Origin: Verrucomicrobiota bacterium
GTDB lineage: Bacteria > Verrucomicrobiota > Kiritimatiellia > CAJWTS01
Length of the DNA stretch: 46,675 nt
Assembly: GCA_027623315.1 (NCBI GenBank)
Contig: JAQBYD010000029.1
Location: 1-46,675 of the forward strand
Direction: 5' to 3'
Positions 8,461-17,819 of this stretch are shown here, piece after piece. The notes beneath the pieces are model-generated. The model saw only the letters and a program-made list of their open reading frames with translations, made no database searches and was not told the DNA's origin. The translations under genes and the position numbers were made by a program. The number at the start of each line of letters is the position of its first letter. Position 1 is the stretch's first letter.

Positions 8461-11400
8461 CTAGCGGGACTCTTTAAGAGCCGCTAGCTCTTCGGCCACG
8501 AGTTCGCGGGCGCGGGTGAAGAGGTCCTCGAGCGGAATGTCGCCGGCGTCGACTTTCTTGAGCACGGCTTTCTGCGCGAGGTAGTCCTTGTTGACGATGC
8601 CGGCCTTGCTCTGCAGCATGCGCCAGGCTTTGCGTCGTTCGACGGTGAACAGCACCATCTGCCGTGTGAGGGCGTAGTGCACCAGCTTGCCGCCGACCTC
8701 GGCCTTGATGTAGGAACCGAAGTCGGGCACGAACGCGCGATGGGATTCGTCGAAGATACGCCGATTGATCACGTCGTCCTGTGCGACGCGCAGGATCATG
8801 TCCTCAAGGTTCACCAGTTTTGCGGCCTCCTCCTCGGAAATCTTCTTAAGGTGTTTGCGGAAGCGCGCCTCGCTCGTGGCCCAGTGCGCGACGGTGAAGC
8901 AGTACGTCTCGCCGTTGGAGGTGTACTTCGTTTCCCAGAAGTCCTTGTTGGGTAGCGGGTTGCCCTTCACGTCGAGGGCCTCCTGGTAGGTCTCGCCGCG
9001 CTGCGGGTTAAAGATGAACTCCGGCATGCCGCGGCTGTCGCGAATTTGCTGGGCCTGGCGTGTGGACATGTCGTCCGCGACGCCGTGCTCGGGTTGACAT
9101 GTCGTGAAGCACTGAAAGAACGCGACGCCGCGATACTCCAGGCCGTCCAGAATCGCACGGTACAGCTTGGCGGTGTTGGCCATCGACACTTGCGCGACGA
9201 ACGGCGAGCCGTGTCCCGAGGTCAGCGATTCGGCGACGCTCTTCTTCTCGCTAAGCTTGCCCTGGCTGGCGCTGCCAAACTGGTTCATGTCGAATCCGCC
9301 GACCATCAGAGACGAATCGGAGTTTTGCCCGCCGGTGTTGGAATAGACCTGCGTGTCGAGCATCATCATCTTCATGTTCGGCCGGTTTTGCAGAACGGCC
9401 TTCGACACGTTTTGATAGCCGATATCGCCGAAAGCGCCGTCGCCGCCCAAGGCCCAGACGATGGGCAGTTCCTTGATCTCCAGGTCGGTCATGAGGGTCT
9501 CGGCCATGTGCGTGTAATCAAAGTAGTCGCGTTCGGTGATGACGTTGTCGGTGTCGTCAAGCAACGCGTCGCACAAGCGCTCGGGAACGACCGAGCGGCG
9601 GCCGTGATCGAGAATGAAGGACTCGCCGATCATCCAGCTGATCGTGGCACCGTCCTGGAAGAGTGAGTTCATCCATGGGTAGGGATGCGGGTTGCTCGGC
9701 GGCGTCGATCCATAGACCGTGTTGCAACCGGTGCTCGCGCCCATCGCCATGACGGACATGCCGTTGGCGAGCCGCCCGTCGATCGTCTGCCACTCGCTGT
9801 GATTAATGGCGTCCTGTCGCATCACGGCGACGATCGCGGCAATTAATTCGTCGTCGGAGATCTCGCCGTGCGCCTGCATGCGCGCCTGCGTGTCCTTATC
9901 GTCTTCGCCCCCGAGGCCCATCGTCAGGTGCGCCACGCTGCGCCTGAAGAGAAGATACTCCTCTTCGTTGTGTGCCTTGAGCGCTTCGAGACGCACAACG
10001 CCTTCGCGCTCGAGGAGGTCGGCCTTCTTGGTGAGGCGCGCGGCCTTCGCGTGGTAGGTTGGACGCATATAGGCTTCGGTGACCGTGGCGAGCGCACGCA
10101 GAATGCTCTTTTCGCCGCAGCCCGCACAGGCGCCGTCGCCGGAAACCAGAGCTTCGTAATTGCGTCGAACCATCAGGTGATTGCGCAGCACGGCTTCCTT
10201 GGAATCTTCGGGCGCGTCGTCGTTGTAGAGACCCAGATATTTCTGTCGCGTATCCGGAAGCAGTCTCGAGAATATCTGTGCGGTGGCGTGCGTGGCGTTG
10301 AGGTCCTCGGTCTCGGCGGTCATGCGCAAGGCATCGTGATCGCCGCATTCCTCGACGCATTCTCCACAGCCCTTGCAGAGATCCGAAACAAAGATACTGA
10401 AGAGTCCGCCCTGGCCCGGTTCTTTCTTCTCCTTGGTGCTGAAGATGGCCTTGGTGCCGGTGTAGGCCAGAGGCAGCGTGTTGAGGATCGCCAGGTATTC
10501 CTGCCGCGCCGTGTCGGAGAGTCCGTCGAGCGCCTCGATCTCGGCGCGCACGATATCGACGAAGGGCGTTTTCTCGCCCGCTTGGATGGCGGCAAGCATG
10601 GCGGCGCGCGCATGGTCGTCGATCTGCGGGACGGCATCGAAAATGCGCTGGCGATCATCCGCGTCGCTCACGTAGTGCTTTGCGGCGACACGCAGCACGG
10701 ACGCGACATCCTGCGCGGTGTTCGGCAGGGCCGTGTCCGGGCAGGCCGTGATACACGCCATGCACTGCGTGCAGTTTTCCGCGATGAAGACCGGCGTCTC
10801 GCGCCGCGCGACGTACTTCGACGATGTCGCACCGGTTCCGGCCGCCATGACGCCGACCGAAGAGAGCGCTGAAGCGGGCTGGTGATATTCGAGGCCGGCC
10901 CTGAATTCCGAATCGAACTTCTCGAGGGTTTGCAGCGGCGCCCGGCCCGCAGGGGGTGGCGCGGAGATGGAGGGGCAGGCGCCGCAACCGGCTGTCGGCA
11001 TGATGAGCGATCCATCGGCGGGCAGCAGCGGATCCGCGCGCAGACTGGAACGATCGCCAACTGGCTCGCGGTCGTAGACCACTTCGCGAAGCCGGTCGCC
11101 TCCCTGTTTCATCACTTCCATGTTCGATTCGACGACCTGTTGGCCGAAGCGGCCGAATTTTTTCTCGTACTGCGTACGCACGATCTCGCGGTACTGGTCC
11201 TCATCAATGCCGTAGTCCTTGAGGAAGCTCGACACTTTAAAAAATGCGCCCAGGAACGAGTTGCCCTGCATGCGCAACTGAAGGTCCGCGCGGTCCGTGG
11301 CCTTGCGGGCGATATCGAATCCCGGCAGGGTAAAGATGCGGATATTGTTCTCGTGAATGAAGTCGTGATACTGCGCGGGAATCCGCTCCAGGGCCGTATG

Positions 11401-13197
11401 CGGATCTTCGTCCGATTCCCAGACGAAACAGCCGCCGGGCTTCAGTCCGTCCAGCGGATTTGTATGCGTGAAGGCCTTCGGGTCGCAGCACAGCACGACG
11501 TCGACATGTCGCAGATCACAGTTAACGCGGATGGGCTCGGGCGCCACGACGAGGAAGTAGTTGGTGGGGGAGCCCTTCTTTTCCGATCCGTATTTCGGAT
11601 TGGCGCTGATGTGGACCTTGTCGAGGGCGCGGCCGAACTGATCGTATTCCGGATTCTGCAGTGAGAAGTAGGATCCGAATTCTCCGATAATCGCTCCCAG
11701 GTTCTTGCCCGTGGTGATCATGCCCCACCCGCCTATGGAGTGCAGGCGCACGGCGATGGCCTTGTCCGGAAGCAGTGACGGCGTGTCCGTGGAGATCACT
11801 GCGTAGGGGTGCTTCACGCCGAGCGTAAAGTAGGAAACGCCGTCGTCGGCACCTTTACCATCCTCGCGCTTCGTCTGACCGGTCGCAAACTCGTAGGCGC
11901 CCAGCGTGTGTTCGGGGCGGAAGTCGCGCGATCCGATTCCATAGGCGCCCGAGAAGATGCGTGGCATCTCGTCCGCCCTTACCGGCGGCAACGTGCCCTG
12001 TCCGCGACTGGCCTCTAGCGCCTTGCCGAGTGCGGCGCGGATATCGCGCGTGAGCGGGTTGTCGCCGGCGAGCGGTTCGTCGGTCCGCTCAATAATGATC
12101 ACGTTCTTCTTTCCCTTGAGCGCGTTGATCACGGCGGCCTCGGGGAACGGGCGAATAACGTTCACATGAATCGAGCCCACACTCGCGCCGCGTGTCGTGC
12201 GCAGGTGATCGACCGCGGCCTCGATGTTTTCCGCCGCGCTGCCGAGACTGACGAAGACGGTTTCGACATCGTCGGTCTTATAAAGAGACAGGAGCCCGTA
12301 GTAGCGGCCGGTGAGACGCGCGAATTCCTCGTAGGCGTCTTCGATGAAGCGCAGGATAGGCTCGCAGAAGTTGTTACGGCGCGCGACGACGCCGTTCATA
12401 TGGTGTTCCTGGTTCTGTACCGGCCCCAGCAGGATGGGATGCTTAAGATCAATCATCTTGGGCACGCGCCGGCGCGTCGGGCCGAAGAGTTCGCGTTGCG
12501 CTGCGGTCGGGCAAGGGATCTGATCATCGGCGCGGCCGAGGTACTCGCGCAACATGTCGGCCTCCGCCACGTTGAACATCTTCTCGGTGTGGGTCGATAG
12601 CATCCCGTCCAGAATGTTCATGCCGGGGTTGAGTGCCAGTTCGTTGACCTTACGCATAATGATCGACTGGTCAGCGGCCTGCTGGGCTTCCTTGGCCATC
12701 AGCATCGTCCAGCCCGTGTCGAGGGCGGCATAGATGTCGTCGTGCCCGCAATGCACGTTCAGTGCATGCTTGGTCAGGGCGCGCGCGCCGACCTGCACGA
12801 CCAGTGTCGAAAGCTTGCCGGGCGCGTGGTAGTACTGCTCGAGGCCGTACACGATGCCCTGGCCGGAGGTGAAGTTGCTGACGCGGCGGCCAGTCACCGA
12901 AAACGCGATGGCGCCGCCTTGCGCGGCGTGCTCGCCCTCGCATTCCGCCGCAAATTTCTGGTCACCGAAGACGTTGAGTTTTCCGTCGGCGTAGGACTGC
13001 TGATAAATCTCGCCCATCTCGGTGGAGGGTGTGATGGGGTAGAAGATCCCGCCGTCGGTGATCCGGCAATCGGTGTACTCCGCGACGAGCTGGTTGCCCG
13101 TACAGGTGATGCGCATCCCGGGATATTTCGGCTTCGGGAGCGCATCGGGAGTCGTTGTCCCGGCAAGACCGTTCTTCAGTGCGTCAGCAGTGCCCAT
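8461..13197 (-). CDS. nifJ: Pyruvate:ferredoxin (flavodoxin) oxidoreductase, unusually long single-chain form
   Basis: The enzyme oxidatively decarboxylates pyruvate to acetyl-CoA and passes electrons to ferredoxin or flavodoxin. Domains run in the usual fused order. The pyruvate-binding domain has YPITPSTEMGE at 53-63. A gamma-like domain has GGWGMITTGKNLG. The ferredoxin segment has two 4Fe-4S motifs (C809/812/815/819 and C941/944/947/951). The thiamine domain has CAGCGE (C1024/C1027), STGC (C1158), GDGAFGDIG near 1250 and a following SNTGGQ. At 1578 residues it is several hundred longer than the roughly 1170-1230 typical of the family. About 75 extra residues lie between the two ferredoxin motifs and about 105 between CAGCGE and STGC; there is also a C-terminal extension. 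A gaggag ribosome binding site precedes the ATG. The gene stands alone, divergent from the sigma factor gene. Confidence 0.95.
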   Translation of the reverse strand: MGTADALKNGLAGTTTPDALPKPKYPGMRITCTGNQLVAEYTDCRITDGGIFYPITPSTEMGEIYQQSYADGKLNVFGDQKFAAECEGEHAAQGGAIAFSVTGRRVSNFTSGQGIVYGLEQYYHAPGKLSTLVVQVGARALTKHALNVHCGHDDIYAALDTGWTMLMAKEAQQAADQSIIMRKVNELALNPGMNILDGMLSTHTEKMFNVAEADMLREYLGRADDQIPCPTAAQRELFGPTRRRVPKMIDLKHPILLGPVQNQEHHMNGVVARRNNFCEPILRFIEDAYEEFARLTGRYYGLLSLYKTDDVETVFVSLGSAAENIEAAVDHLRTTRGASVGSIHVNVIRPFPEAAVINALKGKKNVIIIERTDEPLAGDNPLTRDIRAALGKALEASRGQGTLPPVRADEMPRIFSGAYGIGSRDFRPEHTLGAYEFATGQTKREDGKGADDGVSYFTLGVKHPYAVISTDTPSLLPDKAIAVRLHSIGGWGMITTGKNLGAIIGEFGSYFSLQNPEYDQFGRALDKVHISANPKYGSEKKGSPTNYFLVVAPEPIRVNCDLRHVDVVLCCDPKAFTHTNPLDGLKPGGCFVWESDEDPHTALERIPAQYHDFIHENNIRIFTLPGFDIARKATDRADLQLRMQGNSFLGAFFKVSSFLKDYGIDEDQYREIVRTQYEKKFGRFGQQVVESNMEVMKQGGDRLREVVYDREPVGDRSSLRADPLLPADGSLIMPTAGCGACPSISAPPPAGRAPLQTLEKFDSEFRAGLEYHQPASALSSVGVMAAGTGATSSKYVARRETPVFIAENCTQCMACITACPDTALPNTAQDVASVLRVAAKHYVSDADDRQRIFDAVPQIDDHARAAMLAAIQAGEKTPFVDIVRAEIEALDGLSDTARQEYLAILNTLPLAYTGTKAIFSTKEKKEPGQGGLFSIFVSDLCKGCGECVEECGDHDALRMTAETEDLNATHATAQIFSRLLPDTRQKYLGLYNDDAPEDSKEAVLRNHLMVRRNYEALVSGDGACAGCGEKSILRALATVTEAYMRPTYHAKAARLTKKADLLEREGVVRLEALKAHNEEEYLLFRRSVAHLTMGLGGEDDKDTQARMQAHGEISDDELIAAIVAVMRQDAINHSEWQTIDGRLANGMSVMAMGASTGCNTVYGSTPPSNPHPYPWMNSLFQDGATISWMIGESFILDHGRRSVVPERLCDALLDDTDNVITERDYFDYTHMAETLMTDLEIKELPIVWALGGDGAFGDIGYQNVSKAVLQNRPNMKMMMLDTQVYSNTGGQNSDSSLMVGGFDMNQFGSASQGKLSEKKSVAESLTSGHGSPFVAQVSMANTAKLYRAILDGLEYRGVAFFQCFTTCQPEHGVADDMSTRQAQQIRDSRGMPEFIFNPQRGETYQEALDVKGNPLPNKDFWETKYTSNGETYCFTVAHWATSEARFRKHLKKISEEEAAKLVNLEDMILRVAQDDVINRRIFDESHRAFVPDFGSYIKAEVGGKLVHYALTRQMVLFTVERRKAWRMLQSKAGIVNKDYLAQKAVLKKVDAGDIPLEDLFTRARELVAEELAALKESR

Positions 13198-13535
13198 GAT
13201 AGAAACTCCTCACTTGATGAAACCGTTCACGGAGGCCTTCGCCGTGCATTGCCCCTGACGCAAATGACGACGAGTTAGATGCGGAGGATTGTCGTGGACA
13301 GGCTAATCGGTGTCAAGAAGATGCGCTCGAGTGGGCCGTTTGGGCGATAAACCGGCCGCTTTCGGAGTGCTGCGACCTGCCGCCCTGCGAAGCAAGCGTC
13401 GCGCGAAGGACGGGGCGCCGCTGTCTGAGGAGGAGGAAGGCGGTCGCCGCGCCGTAATGAGACTTGATGGAGGGCACCATTAATAACGATTTGTCCTTGT
13501 TTCACGAAAGTGGAAGGATGTGGAGAGGAAATGAC
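13198..13535. other. Divergent intergenic region between the PFOR and sigma factor genes
   Basis: This 338-bp stretch should hold promoters for both flanking genes. I could not assign confident -35/-10 pairs. A GC-rich segment around 13353-13400 resembles dispersed intergenic repeats of related bacteria, but only one copy is visible here. The in-frame upstream extension of the sigma factor (from 13464) is not counted as coding, because a good ribosome binding site (agaggaa, 13524-13530) supports the ATG at 13536. Confidence 0.4.
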
Positions 13536-14189
13536 ATGAACACGACCACACTAGGAATAGAGAAGCTGCCGAAGGTGATCGAAATGGACGAATTTCTGGT
13601 ACAGATCGAGAAATATAAGGATGAATTCTACCGCTATATATACCGTATGGCATGGGATAGCGGAGTTGCCGATGACGTCTTTTCTTCGGCGATTCTCGCC
13701 GCCTACCAAAACCGTCATAAATTCACGCCGGGGAGCAATTTTCGAGCCTGGATGTACCGCATTATCACGAACAAGTGCTTCGTGGCCAATCGCGAGACCG
13801 GACGAGCGCCGGACAATCTCGACGATCACGAGTTCCATATCTCGTCCCTTCCTTCGCAGCCCGGATATGACGATCTAATCGAACGCGGCGACGAGGTCCT
13901 GCAGGCGTGTGGCGACGAAGTCGCTATGGCGTTTCGCTGCCTCTCCACGGCGGAGCGGTCATGCCTGCTGCTCCGCGGCATCCAGGGCCATTCGTACCAG
14001 GAGATCGCCGACATCCTCGAGATCCCGGTCGGCACCGTCATGACGCACTTGTCACGCGGCCGCGCCAAGCTGCGCAAGCGGTTGCTGGATTACGCGATCG
14101 GCGAGGGCGTCGTGAAGGCGGTGCCGCTGAAGATGATGGGTGCAGACGGCCGGACCGACGTCCTGGAGTTCAAGGAGAAGAGAGCATGA
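13536..14189 (+). CDS. ECF-type RNA polymerase sigma factor
   Basis: The 217-residue product has only the two domains of an extracytoplasmic-function sigma factor. Region 2 spans about residues 20-75, from KDEFYRYIYRMAW through GVADDVFSSAILAAY to FRAWMYRIITNKCF. Region 4, at about 135-190, has a helix-turn-helix in YQEIADILEIPVGTVMTHLSRGRAKLRKRL. Such factors direct RNA polymerase core to a small regulon and are held inactive by an anti-sigma factor. The start at 13536 is preferred over 13464 because an agaggaa ribosome binding site sits at the right distance and conserved sequence begins soon after. The stop overlaps the anti-sigma start (ATGA at 14186-14189), so the pair is translationally coupled. 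Regulated targets cannot be deduced. Confidence 0.92.
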   Translation: MNTTTLGIEKLPKVIEMDEFLVQIEKYKDEFYRYIYRMAWDSGVADDVFSSAILAAYQNRHKFTPGSNFRAWMYRIITNKCFVANRETGRAPDNLDDHEFHISSLPSQPGYDDLIERGDEVLQACGDEVAMAFRCLSTAERSCLLLRGIQGHSYQEIADILEIPVGTVMTHLSRGRAKLRKRLLDYAIGEGVVKAVPLKMMGADGRTDVLEFKEKRA

Positions 14190-14983
14190 GCAAAGAATCG
14201 GAACAGGAGAAAAAGGACAAGCTGTGGACGGCTTACTTCGACGGGGAACTGTCATCGTCCGAGTCGTTGGAATTTGATAATGCGCTGAGCGACAAGGAGC
14301 GCAAGCGACTGATTGCCGAGAGGCGGTTTGAGTCGGCGCTGGGCGATCGACTGTCGGGCGACATCAAGTGTCCGGATGAATTGTGGAATCGAGTGGCGGC
14401 CCAGATGCGGCGCGCGGATCGACGGGTGATGCCTCCCCTCGTGTGGAAGCTGGTTGCAACAGGGGCTGCTGCAGCTGGTCTTCTGCTAGTCGTATCCCTC
14501 GTGTTCCTGACGGGTCGCCACAACCCCGCCGCAGAGAACCCGGGGTTCGCAGAGGTCGATTCAGGCGATGACTTCTTGCAGCTTGTCGCCGTGACGGAGC
14601 TGGAGCAGCGGGCGGAGGTTGCAGGCGATGCGGCAGTGGCGACGAAGTTTCTCGCGGCCCGCGGAATCGCGGTGGCGGTTCAACCGCTTGCGGTGGTGGT
14701 GCCCCCGGAGAGTCCCCACGACGCGGTGTTCCTGGGTGCGCGCGAGCGCATGGTGGGGCGCGACCGCGTGGTGGACCTGATGTGGAATTGCTGTGGAAAG
14801 CCGGTGATTGTCAGTATTGCAGCCGAGGGATCGGCGGCGGCGGCGCGAATTGGCCGGGCCTTCGGTGACGGCCGCGTGAGCGGTCAGCGCAGACTTGGCG
14901 GGCATGTGGCCGGCCTGGTCAGCGAACACGCGTCACCCGCATTCCTTGGACTCCTGATCCCGGCGACGCCCAACGTTTCTTAG
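14186..14983 (+). CDS. Membrane-spanning anti-sigma factor
   Basis: The 265-residue product starts with a cytoplasmic region (LWTAYFDGELSSSESLEFDNAL) matching the consensus of anti-sigma N-terminal helices. It lacks the HxxxCxxC of the zinc-binding subtype. One transmembrane helix lies at about residues 87-109, followed by an extracytoplasmic domain. Its C-terminal part (FLGARERMVGRDRVVDLMW) resembles the C-terminal domain of other membrane anti-sigma factors. A vicinal Cys pair (C202, C203) is the only cysteine pair and could be redox-active, though this is inference. The ATGA overlap with the sigma gene, membrane topology and position make the partner relationship strong. It would hold the sigma factor at the membrane until a signal releases it. 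Confidence 0.8.
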   Translation: MSKESEQEKKDKLWTAYFDGELSSSESLEFDNALSDKERKRLIAERRFESALGDRLSGDIKCPDELWNRVAAQMRRADRRVMPPLVWKLVATGAAAAGLLLVVSLVFLTGRHNPAAENPGFAEVDSGDDFLQLVAVTELEQRAEVAGDAAVATKFLAARGIAVAVQPLAVVVPPESPHDAVFLGARERMVGRDRVVDLMWNCCGKPVIVSIAAEGSAAAARIGRAFGDGRVSGQRRLGGHVAGLVSEHASPAFLGLLIPATPNVS

Positions 14984-15073
14984 GACGGGGATTACAGGAC
15001 CCCCGGTTGGTTCGGCACACGTGCTCTGGGCCGTATACCCCACCATCGGCCTCCGGGCCGCCGAACTGGCCGG

Positions 15074-15089
15074 CGGGCCTTGTGGCCCG
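15074..15089. terminator. Weak candidate bidirectional terminator hairpin
   Basis: A perfect 6-bp stem (cgggcc/ggcccg) with a 4-nt loop lies in the 196-bp gap between the convergent anti-sigma and HAD genes. No T-tract is visible on either side, so the role is only suggested by position. Confidence 0.25.
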
Positions 15090-15179
15090 ACGTGCACGCT
15101 TTCAGCCTCCGATGTTTTGCTGCGGGCCTGTGTGTGAGTATGTGCGTTCAGTCGGACAACTCCTCAACCCACACACTCC

Positions 15180-16079
15180 TCAACTCTCCCACGGCGGGAT
15201 TTCGGGCAGTCGGCTCTCGAAGTCTTCAATCAGGGCGGCTTCATACTCGCCGGCGTAGGTTCCGGCAAGGAAGCGGTCGTAGGCCTCGTCGCGCAGGCGT
15301 CGCCAGGACGTTTCTTCGTCGCCGGGGTTGATCGGGTAGAAGCACGCCTTGACCGCGTCGGCAGCCTCGCGGTCGCCGGGCGCGTCGCCGATCATGAGGA
15401 CCTTGTCGTGGTCGTATTTTCCGGTCGTGGCCATCTCGAGATGCTCGGCCTTGGTTCCGAGCTCTTGCCCGGCGATCATCCGAACGCGTGAGGTGATTCC
15501 GTTTTCGGCCCATTCGCGCTCGAGCGCTTCGGTGGGCGTCTGCGACACGCACACCGTATCGGATTGTAACGGAAACAGGTCAAGACACCTGCGGGCCCAT
15601 TCGAACGGCGGCACGTTTTTCACGACGCGTTCGATCTGCGTGTTGACGTCGAGGCTCCACGCGAGGAGGGATCGAAGCTCCGCATCGCCGCTCGCCTCGG
15701 CCTCAATGGCGAGCGTGTCGTTGCTCAGGGGCTTGCCCGAATCGATCATGTGCTGAGTCGAATCGAGGAGCGGAACTTCGATTCCGGCCGCTTGCACACC
15801 GGGATGGCTGCGCAAGAAATTGAAGGTGCGCACAAGGCAAAGAAATCGATTTTGGCCACGCCATTTCGAGTACAGGTTCACGAATTCGGCCGCCTCGCGC
15901 AGTTCCTTCTCAACCGCCTCGAGGCCCCAGTGCGAGATGATCACGGGGTGAAAACACTCCTTTTGCTTGATCTCCATCGAGTCAAAGACGCACCCGTCGG
16001 AGTCGATACCGACGAATGTCGCATGCCGGGGCTGCAGCGAAGCTAGTGAGTTCCGGCTAGAGGGTTCGTTGGTCGTCAT
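15180..16079 (-). CDS. HAD superfamily hydrolase
   Basis: The 299-residue product carries HAD motif I near the N-terminus in FVGIDSDGCVFDSME (nucleophile Asp, then Asp-Gly). Motif IV near residue 240 reads VLMIGDAPGDREAA. The long helical insert between motifs I and II matches a C1-type cap. Members are mostly phosphatases acting on small phosphorylated metabolites. The sequence does not reveal the substrate, and no neighbouring gene suggests a pathway. The frame is open to 16370, but I take the ATG at 16079 (MTTNEPSSRN) because family similarity starts about 20 residues later and the upstream extension is low-complexity. The start is divergent from the giant surface protein gene. Confidence 0.82.
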   Translation of the reverse strand: MTTNEPSSRNSLASLQPRHATFVGIDSDGCVFDSMEIKQKECFHPVIISHWGLEAVEKELREAAEFVNLYSKWRGQNRFLCLVRTFNFLRSHPGVQAAGIEVPLLDSTQHMIDSGKPLSNDTLAIEAEASGDAELRSLLAWSLDVNTQIERVVKNVPPFEWARRCLDLFPLQSDTVCVSQTPTEALEREWAENGITSRVRMIAGQELGTKAEHLEMATTGKYDHDKVLMIGDAPGDREAADAVKACFYPINPGDEETSWRRLRDEAYDRFLAGTYAGEYEAALIEDFESRLPEIPPWES

Positions 16080-16196
16080 GCCCGCAGAAAATGCCTCGAT
16101 TTTGACCGAATGTCGAGACCGTGGCTGCGCTGCCTGAGAAGATAGACCTGGCCGATGCCGAGGATGATCAGAGGGCACGAGAAAACCGCCAATCTG

Positions 16197-16225
16197 TTGA
16201 CTTCCGTGTGGGAAACACGTAGCAT
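16197..16225 (+). promoter_or_regulatory. Candidate sigma-70-type promoter for the giant surface protein gene
   Basis: TTGACT at 16197-16202 is separated by 17 bp from TAGCAT at 16220-16225, 87 bp ahead of the proposed ATG. The spacer contains a short inverted repeat (cgtgt-gggaa-acacg) that could be an operator or chance. Confidence 0.4.
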
Positions 16226-16311
16226 TTCCGCCTAGATTGGCTATCGACGGCGGGGCGAGCGCGGCTCCGTGCGATTGGGGACCCGGTGTACTGAGACGCG
16301 TATTCAAGTAC

Positions 16312-17451
16312 ATGAAGTCCGAGATCATAACCTTGGGGCTGGCCGGACGAGTCATGAGTCGGCTGCTCATCGCGGCGACGCTATTTGCGCTGTCTCATCG
16401 TGCTCACGCAGAGATCCTCGATCTATCGAGCTTCGGGCACGGTCAGATCATCACCAATGTGGTCACCAGCAACGGGACGATCGTGATCAGCGCCCAGAAC
16501 CTTGGCGGTGGGCCGGACCTGGCCGTCATTTTCTCGACGACAAATACCGGGACCCGCGATCCGGACATCGAAGGCCCGCCCAGCGGCTTCTGGAATGGAG
16601 GAAATATTCCGTCCAACCAGGTCCTCGGTAATGCCATTATTCTCGAGGAACAGAGCACCGACACGGACGCTGACGGGTTCATTGACACACCGTTCACTGA
16701 GCCCGACGATGAAGCTGGCGGCGGACTGATCTTCTTCGATCTGCCCACGAATGCCCTCGAGGCCAGCTTCTTCTGGGTGGATTACGAAGCGTCGGTGAAC
16801 AACTTTATTCACTTCAGCGACGGCGTTAACACGAACTCCATCGAGTTCACCGAGTTCTCGAACACCAATTCGCCATTCTTCACCGCCGGTGTGGTTGAGG
16901 CGGACAATGCGGCAAACGAGTTTGTGCCCCTCAACGTCGCGGATCTGACCAACCTGACCTTCTTCACGCGGTTCTGGTTCGAACTCGACGGCAGCGGCGC
17001 GATCAATAACGTCGCCGTCTTCTTCGCCAATCAAGTGGGCTCCATCGGTGACTTCGTCTGGCTCGACCTCGACGGGGACGGCATCCAGGATGGCGGCACC
17101 GAGATCGGCATCTCAAACGTCACGGTCAATCTGCATGTCGATAAGAACACGAACGGCGTCATCGACGCCGAAGACGACCTGCTGGCCACTGCCGTGACCG
17201 ATGCCAGTGGGCTCTACCTGTTCTCGGACCGCTCGACCCGCGCGTACCTGGTCGATGTAACCGACACGAACAGCGTGCTCGCCGGACTGGCTCTCACCGG
17301 CGGTACCGACCCGCACAGCGTCTCGCTGGGCGTCGCCGAGGTCTACACGAACGCCGACTTCGGCTACCAGCCCGTGCGGGATCTCGACATCACCAAGGTG
17401 TCCGATGCTACGATGGTGACCAACGGACAGATCATCACGTACACACCCTAA
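16312..17451 (+). pseudogene. N-terminal part of a giant exported SdrD_B/DUF11 protein, ended by a frameshift
   Basis: This is the 5' portion of a gene that continues to 22622. It begins with a signal peptide (core MSRLLIAATLFALSHRAHA; ATG at 16312 or 16354). A secreted Asn/Thr/Asp-rich region follows, then a SdrD_B-like domain from about 17040 (SIGDFVWLDLDGDGIQDGG through ADFGYQP). A DUF11-like domain then begins (DLDITKVSDATMVTNGQ). The frame stops at 17449-17451 right after ITYTP. Downstream, the DUF11 motif continues in another frame as TLTVVNTSQVTQTG. Removing the extra AC at 17443-17444, part of an (AC)3 run at 17441-17446, restores ITYTLTVVN. The lesion is therefore a 2-bp insertion, either real slippage or a sequencing error. 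An upstream start at 16237 adds 25 residues that do not look like a signal peptide. Confidence 0.75.
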
Positions 17452-17744
17452 CCGTCGTCAACACCAGCCAGGTCACGCAGACGGGGGTGATGATCACCGA
17501 TGCCGTGCCGACCGGCACGACCTTCGTCGCCGCCAGCGTCAATGTCATCGCGCCGCTGGCGATCACGACAAACACGGTCTTCGAGCAATTCACTCCGGCC
17601 GTTTATACCAACAATAACGGCACCACAAACTGGTCTGCGGGCTGGAGTGAGATCAGTGACGACAACAGCCCCACCGCAGGAACGGTCCTGATCATCGCCG
17701 ACCGATTGCGCATTGACCAGGCGGGATTGAACGACGGGATCTAA
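17445..17744 (+). pseudogene. Middle fragment of the giant surface protein gene (rest of the DUF11-like domain)
   Basis: Once the 2-bp insertion is compensated, this frame completes the DUF11-like module (TLTVVNTSQ, then VMITDAVPTGTTFVAASVNV). It runs into a region that probably forms a MAM-like or jelly-roll module. It ends at an in-frame TAA (17742-17744). The same frame continues without shift into the next fragment (RSADLSEATSAIFSFDWEVA), which is clearly the same domain. The stop is therefore a point change inside a once continuous gene; CAA to TAA is the simplest possibility. Confidence 0.7.
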
Positions 17745-17819
17745 CGCAGCGCGGATCTGTCCGAGGCAACGAGCGCTATCTTCAGTTTCGACTGGGAAGT
17801 CGCGGGGCTGGAAGAAACG

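Noticed and set aside
9868-10872. 334-residue open frame antisense to the PFOR gene
   Set aside because: Covers the conserved iron-sulfur region of PFOR on the opposite strand; protein is Arg/Gly/Val-rich without domains.
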